Origin: Sycobia sp. Sy_11
Lineage: Eukaryota; Arthropoda; Insecta; Hymenoptera; Epichrysomallidae
NCBI GenBank assembly: GCA_018907035.1
Contig: JACCIC010000178.1
Coordinates: 1,123,782-1,187,781 of the forward strand
Direction: 5' to 3'
DNA: 64,000 bases
In this document: positions 11,918 to 23,005 of the stretch, in pieces
Numbering within the stretch: position 1 is the first letter of the stretch
Layout: each line of letters opens with the position of its first letter
Notes under the pieces: generated by a model
The model's database searches: none
What the model was told of the DNA's origin: nothing
What the model saw: only the letters and a program-made list of their open reading frames with translations
Made by a program: the position numbers and the translations under genes

Positions 11918-12281
11918 ATATACATGTATATATACAGTGGCCCATTTTAATCGGCGCAGCTGGATTACTCGGAACCTAAGCCAGATAGGGCAAAGTGGAT
12001 CTGACAAAAGTTGTAGAGGGCAAAGCGGGCAACACAATAGCTCTCACTTTTATTTTTTATCATCAGATATTATTTCAGAATCATCAAGCATATACACACC
12101 TCCAATATTTCTTACTCCGTATATGCTGTCGACTTTACTGCGGCTTTGATCTAAAATATCAGTTTTAACATTGTCTTCGTGCATAGATTAGAATGTCGAA
12201 TTCTTCATTGAGTTATCCAATGAAGCAAAATCATTAGCGGAATCATAATCTATTATGGAAGGTGATGGACTATGATTATTA
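11031..12281. other. Spacer with (TA)n/(TG)n microsatellite
   Basis: No gene recognised. A (TA)n(TG)n tract lies at about 11873-11935. Directly after it is CAGTGGCCCATTTTAATCGG, which resembles a Tc1-type end, but no matching partner was found. Confidence 0.4.
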
Positions 12282-13338
12282 CAGTAAGTCAAGTAAGAGA
12301 GTGATCGTGTTAATTTATAAAAAAAGTTATTTGATGAAACTTTCACATTTATATATACATTGTACACATTACAAATGCTGATGCAATTCAGTCAATAATG
12401 TGCCCAGTCACCACTGGTATCGATAATTGCCTGGTATCTCCCAGACATGCTTTCTACTAATTTGATGGCGTATTCTAGTGGAAACGATCTCCAGATCCGA
12501 TGAATTTGGTAAGAAAACTGCTTCAAAGTGTGTGCGCGTCTTCTACAAAGCTTCTGTTCAATATATGCCCACACATTTTCAATAGGGTTTCAATTTTTTG
12601 CACCGCGTGACGGCGACGGCCAATTCAAAGTAACGATGCCAGATTCAGTCTTTTTCTCAGTACTGAGCTTGCTGCGGATCGCTTTCTGATATGGCTTTAC
12701 TGATCGTTTGCTTTAGGATCGTTGTTCTCCTGCAAGATACAATCTTCATTTTTTTTTGATAAACTATCATTTGGCAGATGACAGTAAAGCTTTTTCATAG
12801 ATTTTTATCATTTTATCGGTATATAGGTTGTCAATAAAGAGATTCAAAGTGCCAATTCCTGCTTTGAGAAACAGTCCCAAAGATGCACTTTTATTCCGTA
12901 TTTTACAGTCCGCTGAACAAGCCTATTGGCAAAAGTTGACCAGGCTCGCGTGATCATGCTCATTCACACAACATGCTCTTTCTTTCTTCATCTTTTTTGA
13001 CCATTTTTTCTATCGAGCCACGTTATAGTACATCATCGACATTGTTAGCCATTTTATATCGCTGTACTCACTTCTGTACAAATATCTTCGACTTTCTCAT
13101 ATATTTAGCAGCTGCTGATTGCAACATTTTAGGACCTTCCGGGTGGATGCAAAGGAACACAGCGACATGTACTTAGTACTCATGGCGTTTAACGTGATTC
13201 TCTTTCGAAATATCAACGACAACTGAAGCTTTGTTGATAATGGATCAAGGATAAAGCATCCGTCTATCGGCTCGCGAAGGAATTAGAGCGAAATCCTTCA
13301 TTACCTGTCAGTCAAGTCGACCACGCTCTTACTGACTG
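12282..13338 (-). mobile_element. Tc1-like transposon, 1057 bp, TA target
   Basis: The element begins CAGTAAGTCAAGTAAGAGAG and ends (reverse complement) CAGTCAGTAAGAGCGTGGTC; the two ends share CAGT and AGTAAGAG-GTG-TCG with a small indel. TA flanks both sides (12280-12281, 13339-13340). A degenerate Tc1 transposase runs on the minus strand. A truncated relative lies at 63.3 kb. Confidence 0.75.
12392..13200 (-). pseudogene. Decayed Tc1-type transposase
   Basis: Minus-strand relic. The second-Asp block reads ILQENNDPKAND near 12715-12745 (canonical form: Asn-Asp-Pro-Lys-His). Then LDWPSPSRGAKN*NPIENVW near 12575-12625 corresponds to the WPSQSPDLNPIE block, in which the third catalytic Asp is lost and a stop is present. 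The C-terminus, YIEQKLCRRRAHTLKQF to a stop at about 12392, is the normal Tc1 tail. The N-terminal DNA-binding half is too eroded to read. Confidence 0.75.
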
Positions 13339-13849
13339 TATCTATCATAAAACTCAATTTTCGGGATCTAGTTGGCTTTTTATTGCTTTACCTACAAGTT
13401 TTTCGAAATACTCTCTTTCCTGTTTGAATAGTGTAGGTTTTCTTTAAATAGCAATAATTTCTTTTTATTACAAAACAATCAAAGTCTTTTCTGTATCTAC
13501 GATCATCCATCGCTCTATCTTTGTCAATAACAATAAATTTATATTTATAATATCTCAAGCATTTAGAACCAAGATTTCGAAACCCATTAAAAGTCAGATC
13601 AATGTTGACCTGGGCATTCAATATGTTTTACATTTACATTGACGATAAATTACTAACATATTAATCTTATTTCTAATAAGATGCTTTGGTATATGGTATA
13701 TGAGTGACAAAAGTAGAAGTAGTCAGCACTATTATGTCTTCCCATGCAGAAAAATCCTTTAACTTTATTCTGTTTCTTAGAACCTACAGAATTAAAAATT
13801 AGAATTGACTTGGATAATGCTTTATCTGGTGATATTACAGATTCATGTT
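13339..13849. other. Unassigned AT-rich spacer
   Basis: No gene, RNA or terminal repeat recognised. A 77-codon minus-strand open frame at 13388-13621 has no recognisable domain. Confidence 0.35.
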
Positions 13850-14356
13850 TGTAACGTTTCCCTTTTCGCTTCGGGATAGCTTACGCGGTAGCGCCAGGAT
13901 TGTTTTAAAAGGAAAGGGAATTTAGACAGGATCGTGAAAAATCACGTTTACTCAATTGTTACTAAAAGAGAATACTAAGAATAAAAGTTATATAGGAAAA
14001 ATATTAACAGTCTTTTCTGGCTTCAAGTCCTCTGATCTGCAACAGAGAAGACAGAATTTTATGTTAAAAACCTTATACTATACCTTATTACACTAGTTGT
14101 TGCACGCTGCTTATTTTTAAACGATATTTACAATCTTAATGTTAAACGTACTTAATATAATAATCTCGCACACTATATTTATACACACTCTTACTGGGGC
14201 TGGGAGGAGTTTGGGAAAAGAACGTAGCCTGCTGGTCTATTACACCCAGGATCAGGGCTTTGTTCGTATATAGGAGTGAGACCGCTGAGCTTTAACGGAG
14301 CACCGCGCACCCAGGATCAAGTCTCTTTGAGGGATAGTAAGGCCGCTAGTCTTTAA

Positions 14357-16751
14357 CCTTTAGACTGCCGGAAAATCAATATTTTTACGCAACAAAAAAA
14401 CTTCTTCAATTTTATTTTTAGACTAAAATATGCATAACCTTAATAGAATTTTTACTTTTTACAACCATTTAAGATAAATTTACCCCTTTACACCCCTTTT
14501 CACCCACCCGACATCCCTTAAAACTATCATTTTTACTTTGCACAAGCGGTTTTTTCTTTTTATCGATCTGACCATAATTGCACGAAATATACTTTCAAAA
14601 AAGTTTTTGTTACTACAACGAATACAATTTAATATAAATTTATCTCTCCCCACCCCTTTCACCCCTTCTTTACCCTTATTTACCGTTCTATGCCTTGTAC
14701 TACCATTTGTATCATTTTTTTTTAAAAAAATGCGTTGCTTTGTTTGCAAATATCTAAAATTATCAACGTAATATATTTTATTATTTTGATAAAAATTTTA
14801 GTTACTGAATTTATTTTTTTACTTCAATCCCCCCCCCCGCCATCCCTCCCACCCTCCCATATTTATGATGCTTTCATCTTAGGTTTTTTTGGAAAATATG
14901 TTGCTTTGTTTGCATGTAGCTTATAAATAGATTTATTTTCATAAAATAATTTTTATGAAAAATTAACATAGTGAATCAGAAATAAATTTATAAATTATTC
15001 TCTTGCATAAGAAAACTGGGAGATTGAACTCCAAATTTATTGAATTTAGATATTTTTTATTGAAAATACAGTATTTTTTCGTTTTATTTCTTATTATACA
15101 AATTGCGTAATACAATGAATGTAGAAAACAATGTTTGGAGTAGTGGTGAATCAGAGCCTGAAGAAGATGTTAGAGATAGAGGCATTGCGAGTGATATTGA
15201 TTCAAATGATATCCCAAATGATGACTACGAAGCACCTGACGTATACTTTGATCCTTATTTTTATCCGTCGATAAAAGATTTTCCTGACAAAGCTCAACTA
15301 CGTCCTGAGGTGTCAATAAATAAAATAACATTAGAATGTTTTAAATATATTTTAGACCCATTTCTTGTAAACCTTATTGTAGAACAAATAAACCTATTTC
15401 AAGAGCAGAATCCTGAGCCAACTCGAAAAAACATGAAACCATGGACTGATTTGACTGAAGATGAACTATGGATATTTATTGCTTTGTTAATAAATATGGG
15501 CCATGTTGTGAAAGGACAATTGAATCACTATTGGAACAAGGATCCATTGTTGTGTACTCCAATATTTGGCGAAACTATGCCCCGAAACCGATATCTTAAA
15601 ATTTTAAGATATCTTCATTTTTCTAATAATTTAGAGGTTTCTAATCACCCTTTGAAAAAAATTAAACCAGTGATTGATTATTTGAAAAATAAATTTGCTA
15701 GCACAATTATTCCAGGTAAAAAACTTTGTATAGACGAAAGCTTAGTCTTGTGGAAAGGAAGACTTAAGTTCAAACAGTTCTTACCTTTGAAAAGAAAACG
15801 ATTTGGACTGAAGTTATTTGAATTAGTAGATTGTGACACAGGTTTTCTTTTAGATTTTATTGTATACACTGGTGCAGACACTGATTATGATAAATTTGAT
15901 TTAGGCGTTTCTGGTGACATTGTTGCACATCTTATGCAACCTTATTGTAATGTACGACGTCAATTATTCACTGATAATTGGTACACTTCACCACAACTTG
16001 CGGAATATCTCCATGATAAAGAAACTGGCCTTTGTGGAATTGTGAAAAAGAATCGAAAAGGAATACCTACTCTTGACTCGAAGTTGAATCGTGGTGAAAC
16101 ACAAGTTGCTCACACCGATAGTTGGATGGTGATCAAATGGATGGATAAAAAAGAAGTTTATGTTTTGACAATTATTCACGAATTTTAGTACTATGCCACT
16201 GGTAAAAAACATTATAAAACTAATGAAGATATTATGAAACCAAGTTGTATTCATGACTATAACAAAAATATTGGTAAAGTTGATGATATCGACAGACAGT
16301 TGTCTATGACAGAGACAATCCGAAAATGTATGAAATGGTATAGAAAACTATTTTTTCATCTTCTTGACTTGATGTTGACGAATTTTCATAAATTATAAGA
16401 GATGCTGACTACAACCGAAATTTCATTCCCCGATTTTCGATTGAACGTAGTGAGAGAAATTCTAAAACTAGACATTGAAAAAGTTCCAGCCCTATCTCTT
16501 GCACCTGGAATTGGACTAAACGATCGCCATTTTCTTAGAAAAATTAAATCTGAAAAGAGTGATAAACCATTACCACGTCAATGTGCTTTATGTCATATGC
16601 TCAACAAAAAGTCCCGATCTTCATATGACAGTTCAATATGTTCTAAAGCTCTATGTATTGAACCTTGTTTTGAAATTTATCACACTAAAGAATCTTTACC
16701 ATAAGTTAGAATTCTTACACCAAAGTATTTAAAATCTGTATAATATTACCA

Positions 16752-16782
<31 letters not shown>

Positions 16783-17350
16783 AAAAAAAAAAAAAAAAAA
16801 AAACAAAAGAAAAAGAAACATAACTCTGCCACAGTTGGTCCCAAGCCCGTGCTCAAAAGAGGAGGGTGTTTCGTAATCGTTGACGCGAGACAAAAGGGGT
16901 AGTTTGTGATGAGTACCCTATTTTAGGGATGGTTTTTGGACTTATTATAATTTAATCATTGGATTCAGAGTCAAAAAATACTCCGGAAATGTGTAGTTGC
17001 ATTACAAAATAAATGAAACTTGAAAATCGTGTCTAAAGGGGTGAAATACCTTCAAAACGACCCCTAAAATTTTACTAACAACCCTTTAAAATACTTTAAA
17101 TAGTTAACTAAATCGATAAATCTAACTTATATAATATTATTATGAAGAAAGAAGTACTTTTTACCATTAAAAAATAATATTTTTAAAATTTGAAATTATT
17201 AACATTAGCAGTTCCGTTACCCGCCGGAAAATCAATATTTTGACGCACCCCTGATCGACACTTTGTGTATGATCAATCGTTGATATAAGATACCTTATAT
17301 ACCAGTTTTCTGAGGGCGATATGCTCTTTTAAATCCTGGCAGTCTAAAGG
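14357..17350 (+). mobile_element. piggyBac-family transposon, 2994 bp, perfect TIRs and TTAA
   Basis: The ends are CCTTTAGACTGCC on the left and its exact reverse complement GGCAGTCTAAAGG on the right, flanked by TTAA at 14353-14356 and 17351-17354. The CCYT end and TTAA target are diagnostic of piggyBac. The transposase runs on the plus strand. Noncoding flanks of about 750 and 650 bp hold AT-rich DNA, C-rich tracts near 14650 and 14830, and A-runs near 16758-16803. Confidence 0.97.
15115..16704 (+). pseudogene. piggyBac transposase with two in-frame stops
   Basis: Starts at the ATG at 15115 (MNVENNVWSSGESEPEEDV, an acidic N-terminus typical of the family). The DDE_Tnp_1_7 domain follows: WTDLTEDELWIFIALLINMG, then LCIDESLVLWKGR (first Asp), LFTDNWYTSPQLA (second Asp) and IGKVDDIDRQLS (third Asp). 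A C-terminal Cys-rich zinc-binding segment reads CALCHMLNKKSRSSYDSSIC. The frame is continuous for about 530 codons, a usual piggyBac length, broken only by TAG at 16186-16188 and a TAA near 16396-16398. There are no frameshifts. With perfect TIRs this is a young, recently silenced copy. Confidence 0.95.
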
Positions 17351-17820
17351 TTAATGGAGCGCTACGCAACTAGGATCAATCCTTACTAAGGTGCAGGAGG
17401 GATTTTTGGCGAGGCCGTTGGTCTTTAACGGAGCGCCGCGCAACTAGGATCAAGTCTCCTGTTCGTCGCATGTTCACTAGACGGTAAATATGTAACACTT
17501 TTAATCGGTTTTAAAGATTTTTCAAGAAATTGATGCTTTAGTTAATTTTACGATTTCGAGTAAACATACTCATATCTAAGACCATTGGGATGCGTGATTA
17601 AATCTGATAAGCTATTTGTTTTTCCGCAGTTTGATCGATCGTAAAACACTACTCGTATAATATTTGGCAGTAAGTCTCCATGTCGCTTTCTCCTTTTTTT
17701 GGTTTGATAGCCTGCTCAATGAAATTCATATTCTAACAAAGTCAAATATATCATTAAACGTTGGTAATATATAAATGCATGATTTATATTTTTTTAACAA
17801 TAGTTATAAAATCGTATTCG

Positions 17821-18770
17821 AAGATGATTGTTCATAAATCTCGAAAAGAATCGAAACGCGGCGGTGGATTAATGGATACAGTAATCAGTAACTTACCATT
17901 TGGAAAGCATCATCTTAGATATCAATATTGTCGTCCAGGAACAAAATTAAAGACGCGAATGAACAGAAGTGATTCATGTATAAATCCGCTAAATCAGGCA
18001 TGTAAAAAACATAACATGCAATATGTTAATAAAATCAATAATCGTAAAGTTTCTGATGTGAAACTGGCTGATAAGACTTGGTAGTATATTAAAGCAAATG
18101 ATTCTAGTCTTTCTGAAAAAGCCGCTGCTCTTGCTCTTGCAAGTGTTACGAAATTCAAAAACTGGAATGTAACAAAAATTCATCAAGTTAGTTACGGCAG
18201 CGAAAAAATCTTGAACAGTAATTAAAACATCGCACAAGGTCATTCAGTCTGCATTAAAGGATGCTCGTTAAGAACGATGGTGGAAAAAATAAAATGATCA
18301 TTCCAAGTGTTCTACCTCTTCCGTCTAAAATGGACAGAGTTCTTACTTTTCATATACCACTATTTGCAAGACTAGTTGCCCGATGCTCTAACAAGAGGTA
18401 CTGCCAGAATAGCGAAAGCAGTGAATGTTGCTAAAGCTGCGCAGAATGAGTATGAACAAAGTGAGCGACATAATAATATGATAGAAGCTATTGCTTTAGG
18501 TAAAGGTCTCTGTCTTATACTATATAAGCGTGAAATGGGCTCTTTTAATATAAGTTCACCAAATCATGCACTAGCAGATTATGATTTTCTGAAATATACG
18601 CGTATATTAACAATGCCATATTTTCGGGATGCTGTCATAAGAAATATTCTGTCTCACAATGGTTTATGGTAGAACAAATCTGCTAGTGTTAATCTCAATG
18701 ATTCACAAAATAAAAGTACGCATTAGCTGTATTATCAAATGAGAGTTTTTTTTTGTAATATTACTTTGAC
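17821..18770 (+). pseudogene. Relic of a virus-like gene with a PLA2-like domain and downstream polyprotein modules
   Basis: From 17821 the frame reads RKESKRGGGLMDTVISNLPF, then YQYCRPGTKL and NPLNQACKKHNMQY. These are the calcium-loop and catalytic-helix motifs of a small phospholipase A2 like that of parvovirus capsid proteins; the usual His-Asp is His-Asn here and a loop Gly is Arg. A TAG follows at 18082. The same frame continues to about 18220 (SLSEKAAALALASV). Next come SVLPLPSKMDRVLTFHIPLF and, after a frameshift near 18380, TARIAKAVNVAKAA, IALGKGLCL, and KYTRILTMPYFRDAVIR. Past another stop comes SVNLNDSQNKSTH. Similar modules occur in adintovirus/Polinton-like insect elements; that link is recalled, not computed. 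Confidence 0.5.
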
Positions 18771-19540
18771 AGATTTGATGATCCAAAGCCTCCCATAGAT
18801 TTCATGTAATATTTCAAAGTGAAAGAAGTAAAAAACAATTAACAATTTTTTGTAGACACGTTTGTCTTCGATTCTTAAGAGAAAGTATATAAAGAAGGTC
18901 CTAATTGTCAAAATTTTATCATTTCCGTTCATTCAGTCATAGAAGTTTTACTCTGACCATCTCAGGTAGATCTTCTGTTTTAGAAGCTTAATATTTTCCT
19001 TCTATCGAACTACTAAAGTATAAAAATTTCTAATAACAAATTTTATATCGAGTAATACCAACAACATTCTCAAGTATTATTAAGAATAATATAGAATGAA
19101 AACTGTAAGTATTGTTATATCTAATTATTATATTAGGTAATAAAGATTTTTCGAATATTATGCATAATTATTTAAAAATCGGAGGGTTGTAACTATAATA
19201 TAATCGTTAACTTAATATTGCGCAATGTTATTCCTTCTTTAGTTTTAGTTCTCACGTTCCCACGGTGAGAATCAAAACCGATATTTCAAGACGCTATAGA
19301 GTCGCCGAATTATAATTTATAGGACAGTTTTATAATCAAACTCATATGTGCTCTGTGTAGGATACATCAACGCATACTTTAAGGGCAAGGGCGCGCGTTT
19401 GGAGCATTGGAATTTTATGCATCGAAAAAATAATATAATGCAAGTAAGCATTATCGTATAGGAAAATATAACGCACAGTTTCCTAAACTTTGAAGATTTT
19501 TTTGCCGTCCGGCGTTCGTCTTATTATTTTATATGTAACA
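18771..19540. other. AT-rich spacer, nothing recognised
   Basis: No coding signature, RNA gene or terminal repeat was recognised in this stretch. Confidence 0.35.
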
Positions 19541-19559
19541 CATCTCAGGACGCAACATA

Positions 19560-19835
19560 TATGCAAACTTTTTAATATATTCCAGAATTGATACTTTCGT
19601 CGGAAAATTATTAGGCAAATCCTTGGATATATCAATGAAATTTCTACAAGAGTCTGTAATAATTCTGTAAATAATTCTGTAATATGCGATAAAATTACAT
19701 ATATTTTAAAGTATAGAGTTATATTTTCTTTATAACACGCGTGCGCGCGCACACACACACGCACGCACGCACGCACACACCACACTCATGTATTGTAATA
19801 TTCTTTCCGAGATTATATTAAGTTGTACAAAATTA
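19560..19835 (+). repeat. Left arm of a large inverted repeat (partner 22003-22380)
   Basis: Contains TGCAAACTTTTTAATATATT, CGTCGGAAAATTATTAGG and a (CA)n/(CG) tract at 19740-19785, then ATATTCTTTCCGAGATTATA. All reappear in the same order as reverse complement at 22003-22380. The arms are interrupted by unrelated inserts of differing length. Confidence 0.8.
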
Positions 19836-21946
19836 ACTGTAATACATTAAACATTTTATTAATTTCAATAAGAAGTAAAAAGGCGAAAGAAAGAGAAAAA
19901 CTATTCATAACAATGATTTTCAATAATATATATACAAGGTCAGACAATTAAGTAATGCGAAAAAATTAAAAAAAATAATAAATTCATAAGTTTTTGTTGC
20001 GTTTTCTCAGAATTTCGCAAAAAATTTTATCGCGCACCGTTGCTCTAAATTTCTCTGTTTCATGTACGTAACATGCTCTACTCGCACTTTGTTACAAAAT
20101 ACTAAACAGCTGGCGAAGAAATGATCGTACAAGGGTCGTCAAGGTCTCAATCGAGAGAGTAGGGATCTACTATTACGGTGACGTAGTTATAGGTTCGTAG
20201 TGTTACTACAGGTCGAGAAATAAAATAGACGGCATTACTTAATTATCTGACTTCGTATATTCAAAATAAACATGCACACGGAGAAAAATGTTGTAGGAAA
20301 TTTTACAATGTATTCTGATATTCAACTCACTAACTACGCCATACTACCTTCGAAAATTTACTATGCAACTTTGGTAATGTTTTGACCTACATCAAATTTA
20401 CTATCCTAAATGGTCATTTTTATCTTCAACGCTTTATATAATTTAGAAATTATATTTGGTAATAATATTCATAGAGAATTATATAAATGGAATGTTTATA
20501 AATAATAATTAATAGAATTCATTTTTCATAGCGTTGGAGATTTTTTAAATACTAGTACAATGATTTACGATCAATTACACACACACAGTCAATTGTAAGA
20601 GTGAGAACAATTTTTACTAAACATATAGACAAATAAAAAAATTCATACTAATATAATAATATCAATTTAAATGAAATACTATATTATTTTACACGTTAAT
20701 ACATTTGTGAATAACTTATAAATATTATAATGATTCTTAAATATTAATTAATTAAAAATAACATGAAAATAATAAAATTCTAAAGAAATAAGAAAAGTAA
20801 AAATTATATATACAAATTATATTTAAATTAGTGATGTAAAAACCACTTTTATTATCTATATATATAATATATAAATTTGTTCCAGTACAGGTTCGCGCGT
20901 AACAATGATTACTTAAGCAGAACTGAAGATTCGAATTTCATGTTTACAAAACCACCAAGCACATGTCTCGAGTCTCAAACAAAAGCGCATCGATGCTCTC
21001 TGTTTCTGCACAAACAGATATTTTAGAAACACCTCGAAGCTTCTACAATATGTATCATGAAAACTACAATGTAAATGGTAAATCATAGTAAAAGTACAGA
21101 TACAATAACCGAGATGTTTTAAATTTTATTATGTTGCATTGCAATTATTCTCATCATAGTTTTCATATTTTTAATCATATCCTAACAATTCATTTAATTA
21201 ATGTTACAAATATTTTTAGCAATCTAATAAAATTTATGATGCGACTATGAAAATGGACTATTTTGTATCATTTATGAGTGCGTTATAAATCATTCTAATA
21301 ATTTTTCATAGAAAATTTCTTCCGTGCATATATTAAAATCTGAGGTAATCAATCCTTATATAATTATTCTTAAACACATACGAATTTAAATGGGAAAATA
21401 GCAGTACTTCCGATTAGACTTGGTATGTACTTTTTTTATAAAATGCATAAGATGTATTTAAAATTCTTACTATGCTAAGAACACATCAAACTCGCCTAAA
21501 TATTTTACTTTTGTTAAAAGTTCTTATTTTGAAAAAATTTTTTACTGCAAAATTAACACGGTAATATTTGAATTAACTAATTAAAACACCATATAAAAGG
21601 GTTACAAAATATCTAGTTTCTACATTAATAATTTTTCAAAAATTCTTTTAAATTTGCATGAAAAATTTCATCAAAATTCATATATCGACTCTATATATTT
21701 TTAAATTGTAAATTATATTTCTGAAGCTATTATTTTTATGGTTTATGACATAAAAATCGAAAATCTAAAATCCATAACAATATTCTTAGTCAGTAGCCAA
21801 AAAATAGAAGTGCCTACCTTTTCAGTAAATTCAGACGAGAAGACTAAACGGAAGTACCGCTATTTTTCCATTTAAATCCGTATGTACTTAAGAATAATTT
21901 TAAAATTATCGATTACCTCAGATTTTTATATATGTATATTTATTTT

Positions 21947-22002
<56 letters not shown>
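19836..22002. other. AT-rich loop of the inverted repeat, with a nested inverted repeat
   Basis: No gene seen. Inside it, 21335-21420 (AATCTGAGGTAATCAAT... GCAGTACTTCCG) is the reverse complement of about 21840-21935. A possible smaller element lies between CACACGGAGAAAAATG (20276) and TTTCTTCCGTGCAT (21315), whose ends are roughly inverted. A (TA)n tract lies at about 21951-22000. Confidence 0.5.
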
Positions 22003-22003
<1 letters not shown>

Positions 22004-22035
22004 ACAACTTCATATAATCTCGGAAAGAATATTAA

Positions 22036-22072
<37 letters not shown>

Positions 22073-22380
22073 TACAAAGAAAATGTAATTTTATACTTTA
22101 AATATATGTAATTTTGTAATATAGAATCATGCTCCTACAGCAAACTATTATTGACAGTCCTTAGAAGCTTTATTGCTTTTCGTTTATTTTAAGAATACAT
22201 GCGGCAATGGCAGTAATTAAATAAGGATAAAATATTCTTATTCAAAACGAAATTTCCCGTTAAATTAGAACAATATCAAGTAAATCTTGTGGAGATTTCA
22301 TTGATATACCTAAGGATTTACCTAATAATTTTCCGACGAATGTAGCAATTCTGGAATATATTAAAAAGTTTGCATATAGT
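22003..22380 (-). repeat. Right arm of the large inverted repeat
   Basis: Reverse complement of 19560-19835: TATAATCTCGGAAAGAATAT, a (TG)n/(CG) tract at 22037-22068, CCTAATAATTTTCCGACGAA and AATATATTAAAAAGTTTGCA. The microsatellite lies at the equivalent position in both arms. Confidence 0.8.
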
Positions 22381-22663
22381 TTATTTATATTAGTATTAAT
22401 AGTATAAAAATAATTATATTCATATGAATATTTAATATTCTCAAGAAAAATAATTGAATTTATCTAGAATCTTTGTACAATTTCACGTTTCTATATTTAT
22501 TTGCTTATATGTTATTACTGAATAATTTAAGATCCTAAATTAAAATTCATTAGTAAACTAATTGACATAAATATTTATTTTAAATAAAAATAACAAACCC
22601 TAATGGTGTCATCAAAAAGTGGCAATGATTCATTATGAGAATGATGAATAAATTAAGACTTAC

Positions 22664-23005
22664 TGAAAAATAGTTGAGTAAACCATTGCTTTACTTAATT
22701 TGGGATGAATGGAGAATAATGCTATTCGTTTTCCCAGTGCAGTTAAATTTTCTTCCTTATCTAAAGCTCCTAAGATTTGTAAATCGTTAACAGCTCTTTT
22801 TACAGAACTAAGTCTTGGAGGTTGTATCATACTTCCAAGAAAATCTTCAGCTTTTTCATTACTAAAAGTTTTTGTATCAAGAACTGTTTTTTCTAATGAA
22901 ACACGAAGTACTTCAGGAATAGGATATTCTTCTAATTCCTCATATTTTTTTCTGGTGAGAAAATGATAACTTTCACCCTTCTGAATTCTTCCTGCTCTTC
23001 CTTTT
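22664..23005 (-). CDS. DHX30: DHX30-like exon 7: motif VI end and HA2 domain start
   Basis: 342-bp exon. The acceptor AACAG precedes AAAAGGAAGAGC at 23005, and the donor is CA|GTAAGT at 22664/22663. It completes motif VI (KGRAGR) and continues IQKGESYHFLTRKKYEELEE, then VPEVLR-like IPEVLRVSLEKTV, the link into the winged-helix/HA2 region, ending LSKAMVYSTIF. The phase (one base completing a codon at the start, two bases at the end) fits exon 6 exactly, which supports it being the next exon despite the 6.2-kb gap. Confidence 0.85.

Larger units (their letters stand above)
13850..17497. repeat. Possible solo LTR interrupted by piggyBac
   Basis: The stretch begins TGTAACGTTTCCC and ends GGTAAATATGTAACA, giving TG...CA ends of LTR type and about 650 bp once the piggyBac is removed. 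Inside are about three tandem copies of a unit containing CTTTAACGGAGCACCGCGCA (near 14290, split at 14353/17351, and near 17425). A similar GGTCTTTTGAGGAACGCCTC motif occurs twice in the 3' region of the gypsy element (61.7 kb). No clean target duplication was found, so the LTR reading is tentative. Confidence 0.35.

Noticed and set aside
11935..11960. CAGTGGCCCATTTTAATCGG as a Tc1 terminal repeat
   Set aside because: No inverted partner found; the Tc1 element nearby has its own ends at 12282 and 13338.
22709..22966. 85-codon plus-strand frame
   Set aside because: Antisense of DHX30-like exon 7, which has clear splice sites and a helicase match on the other strand.
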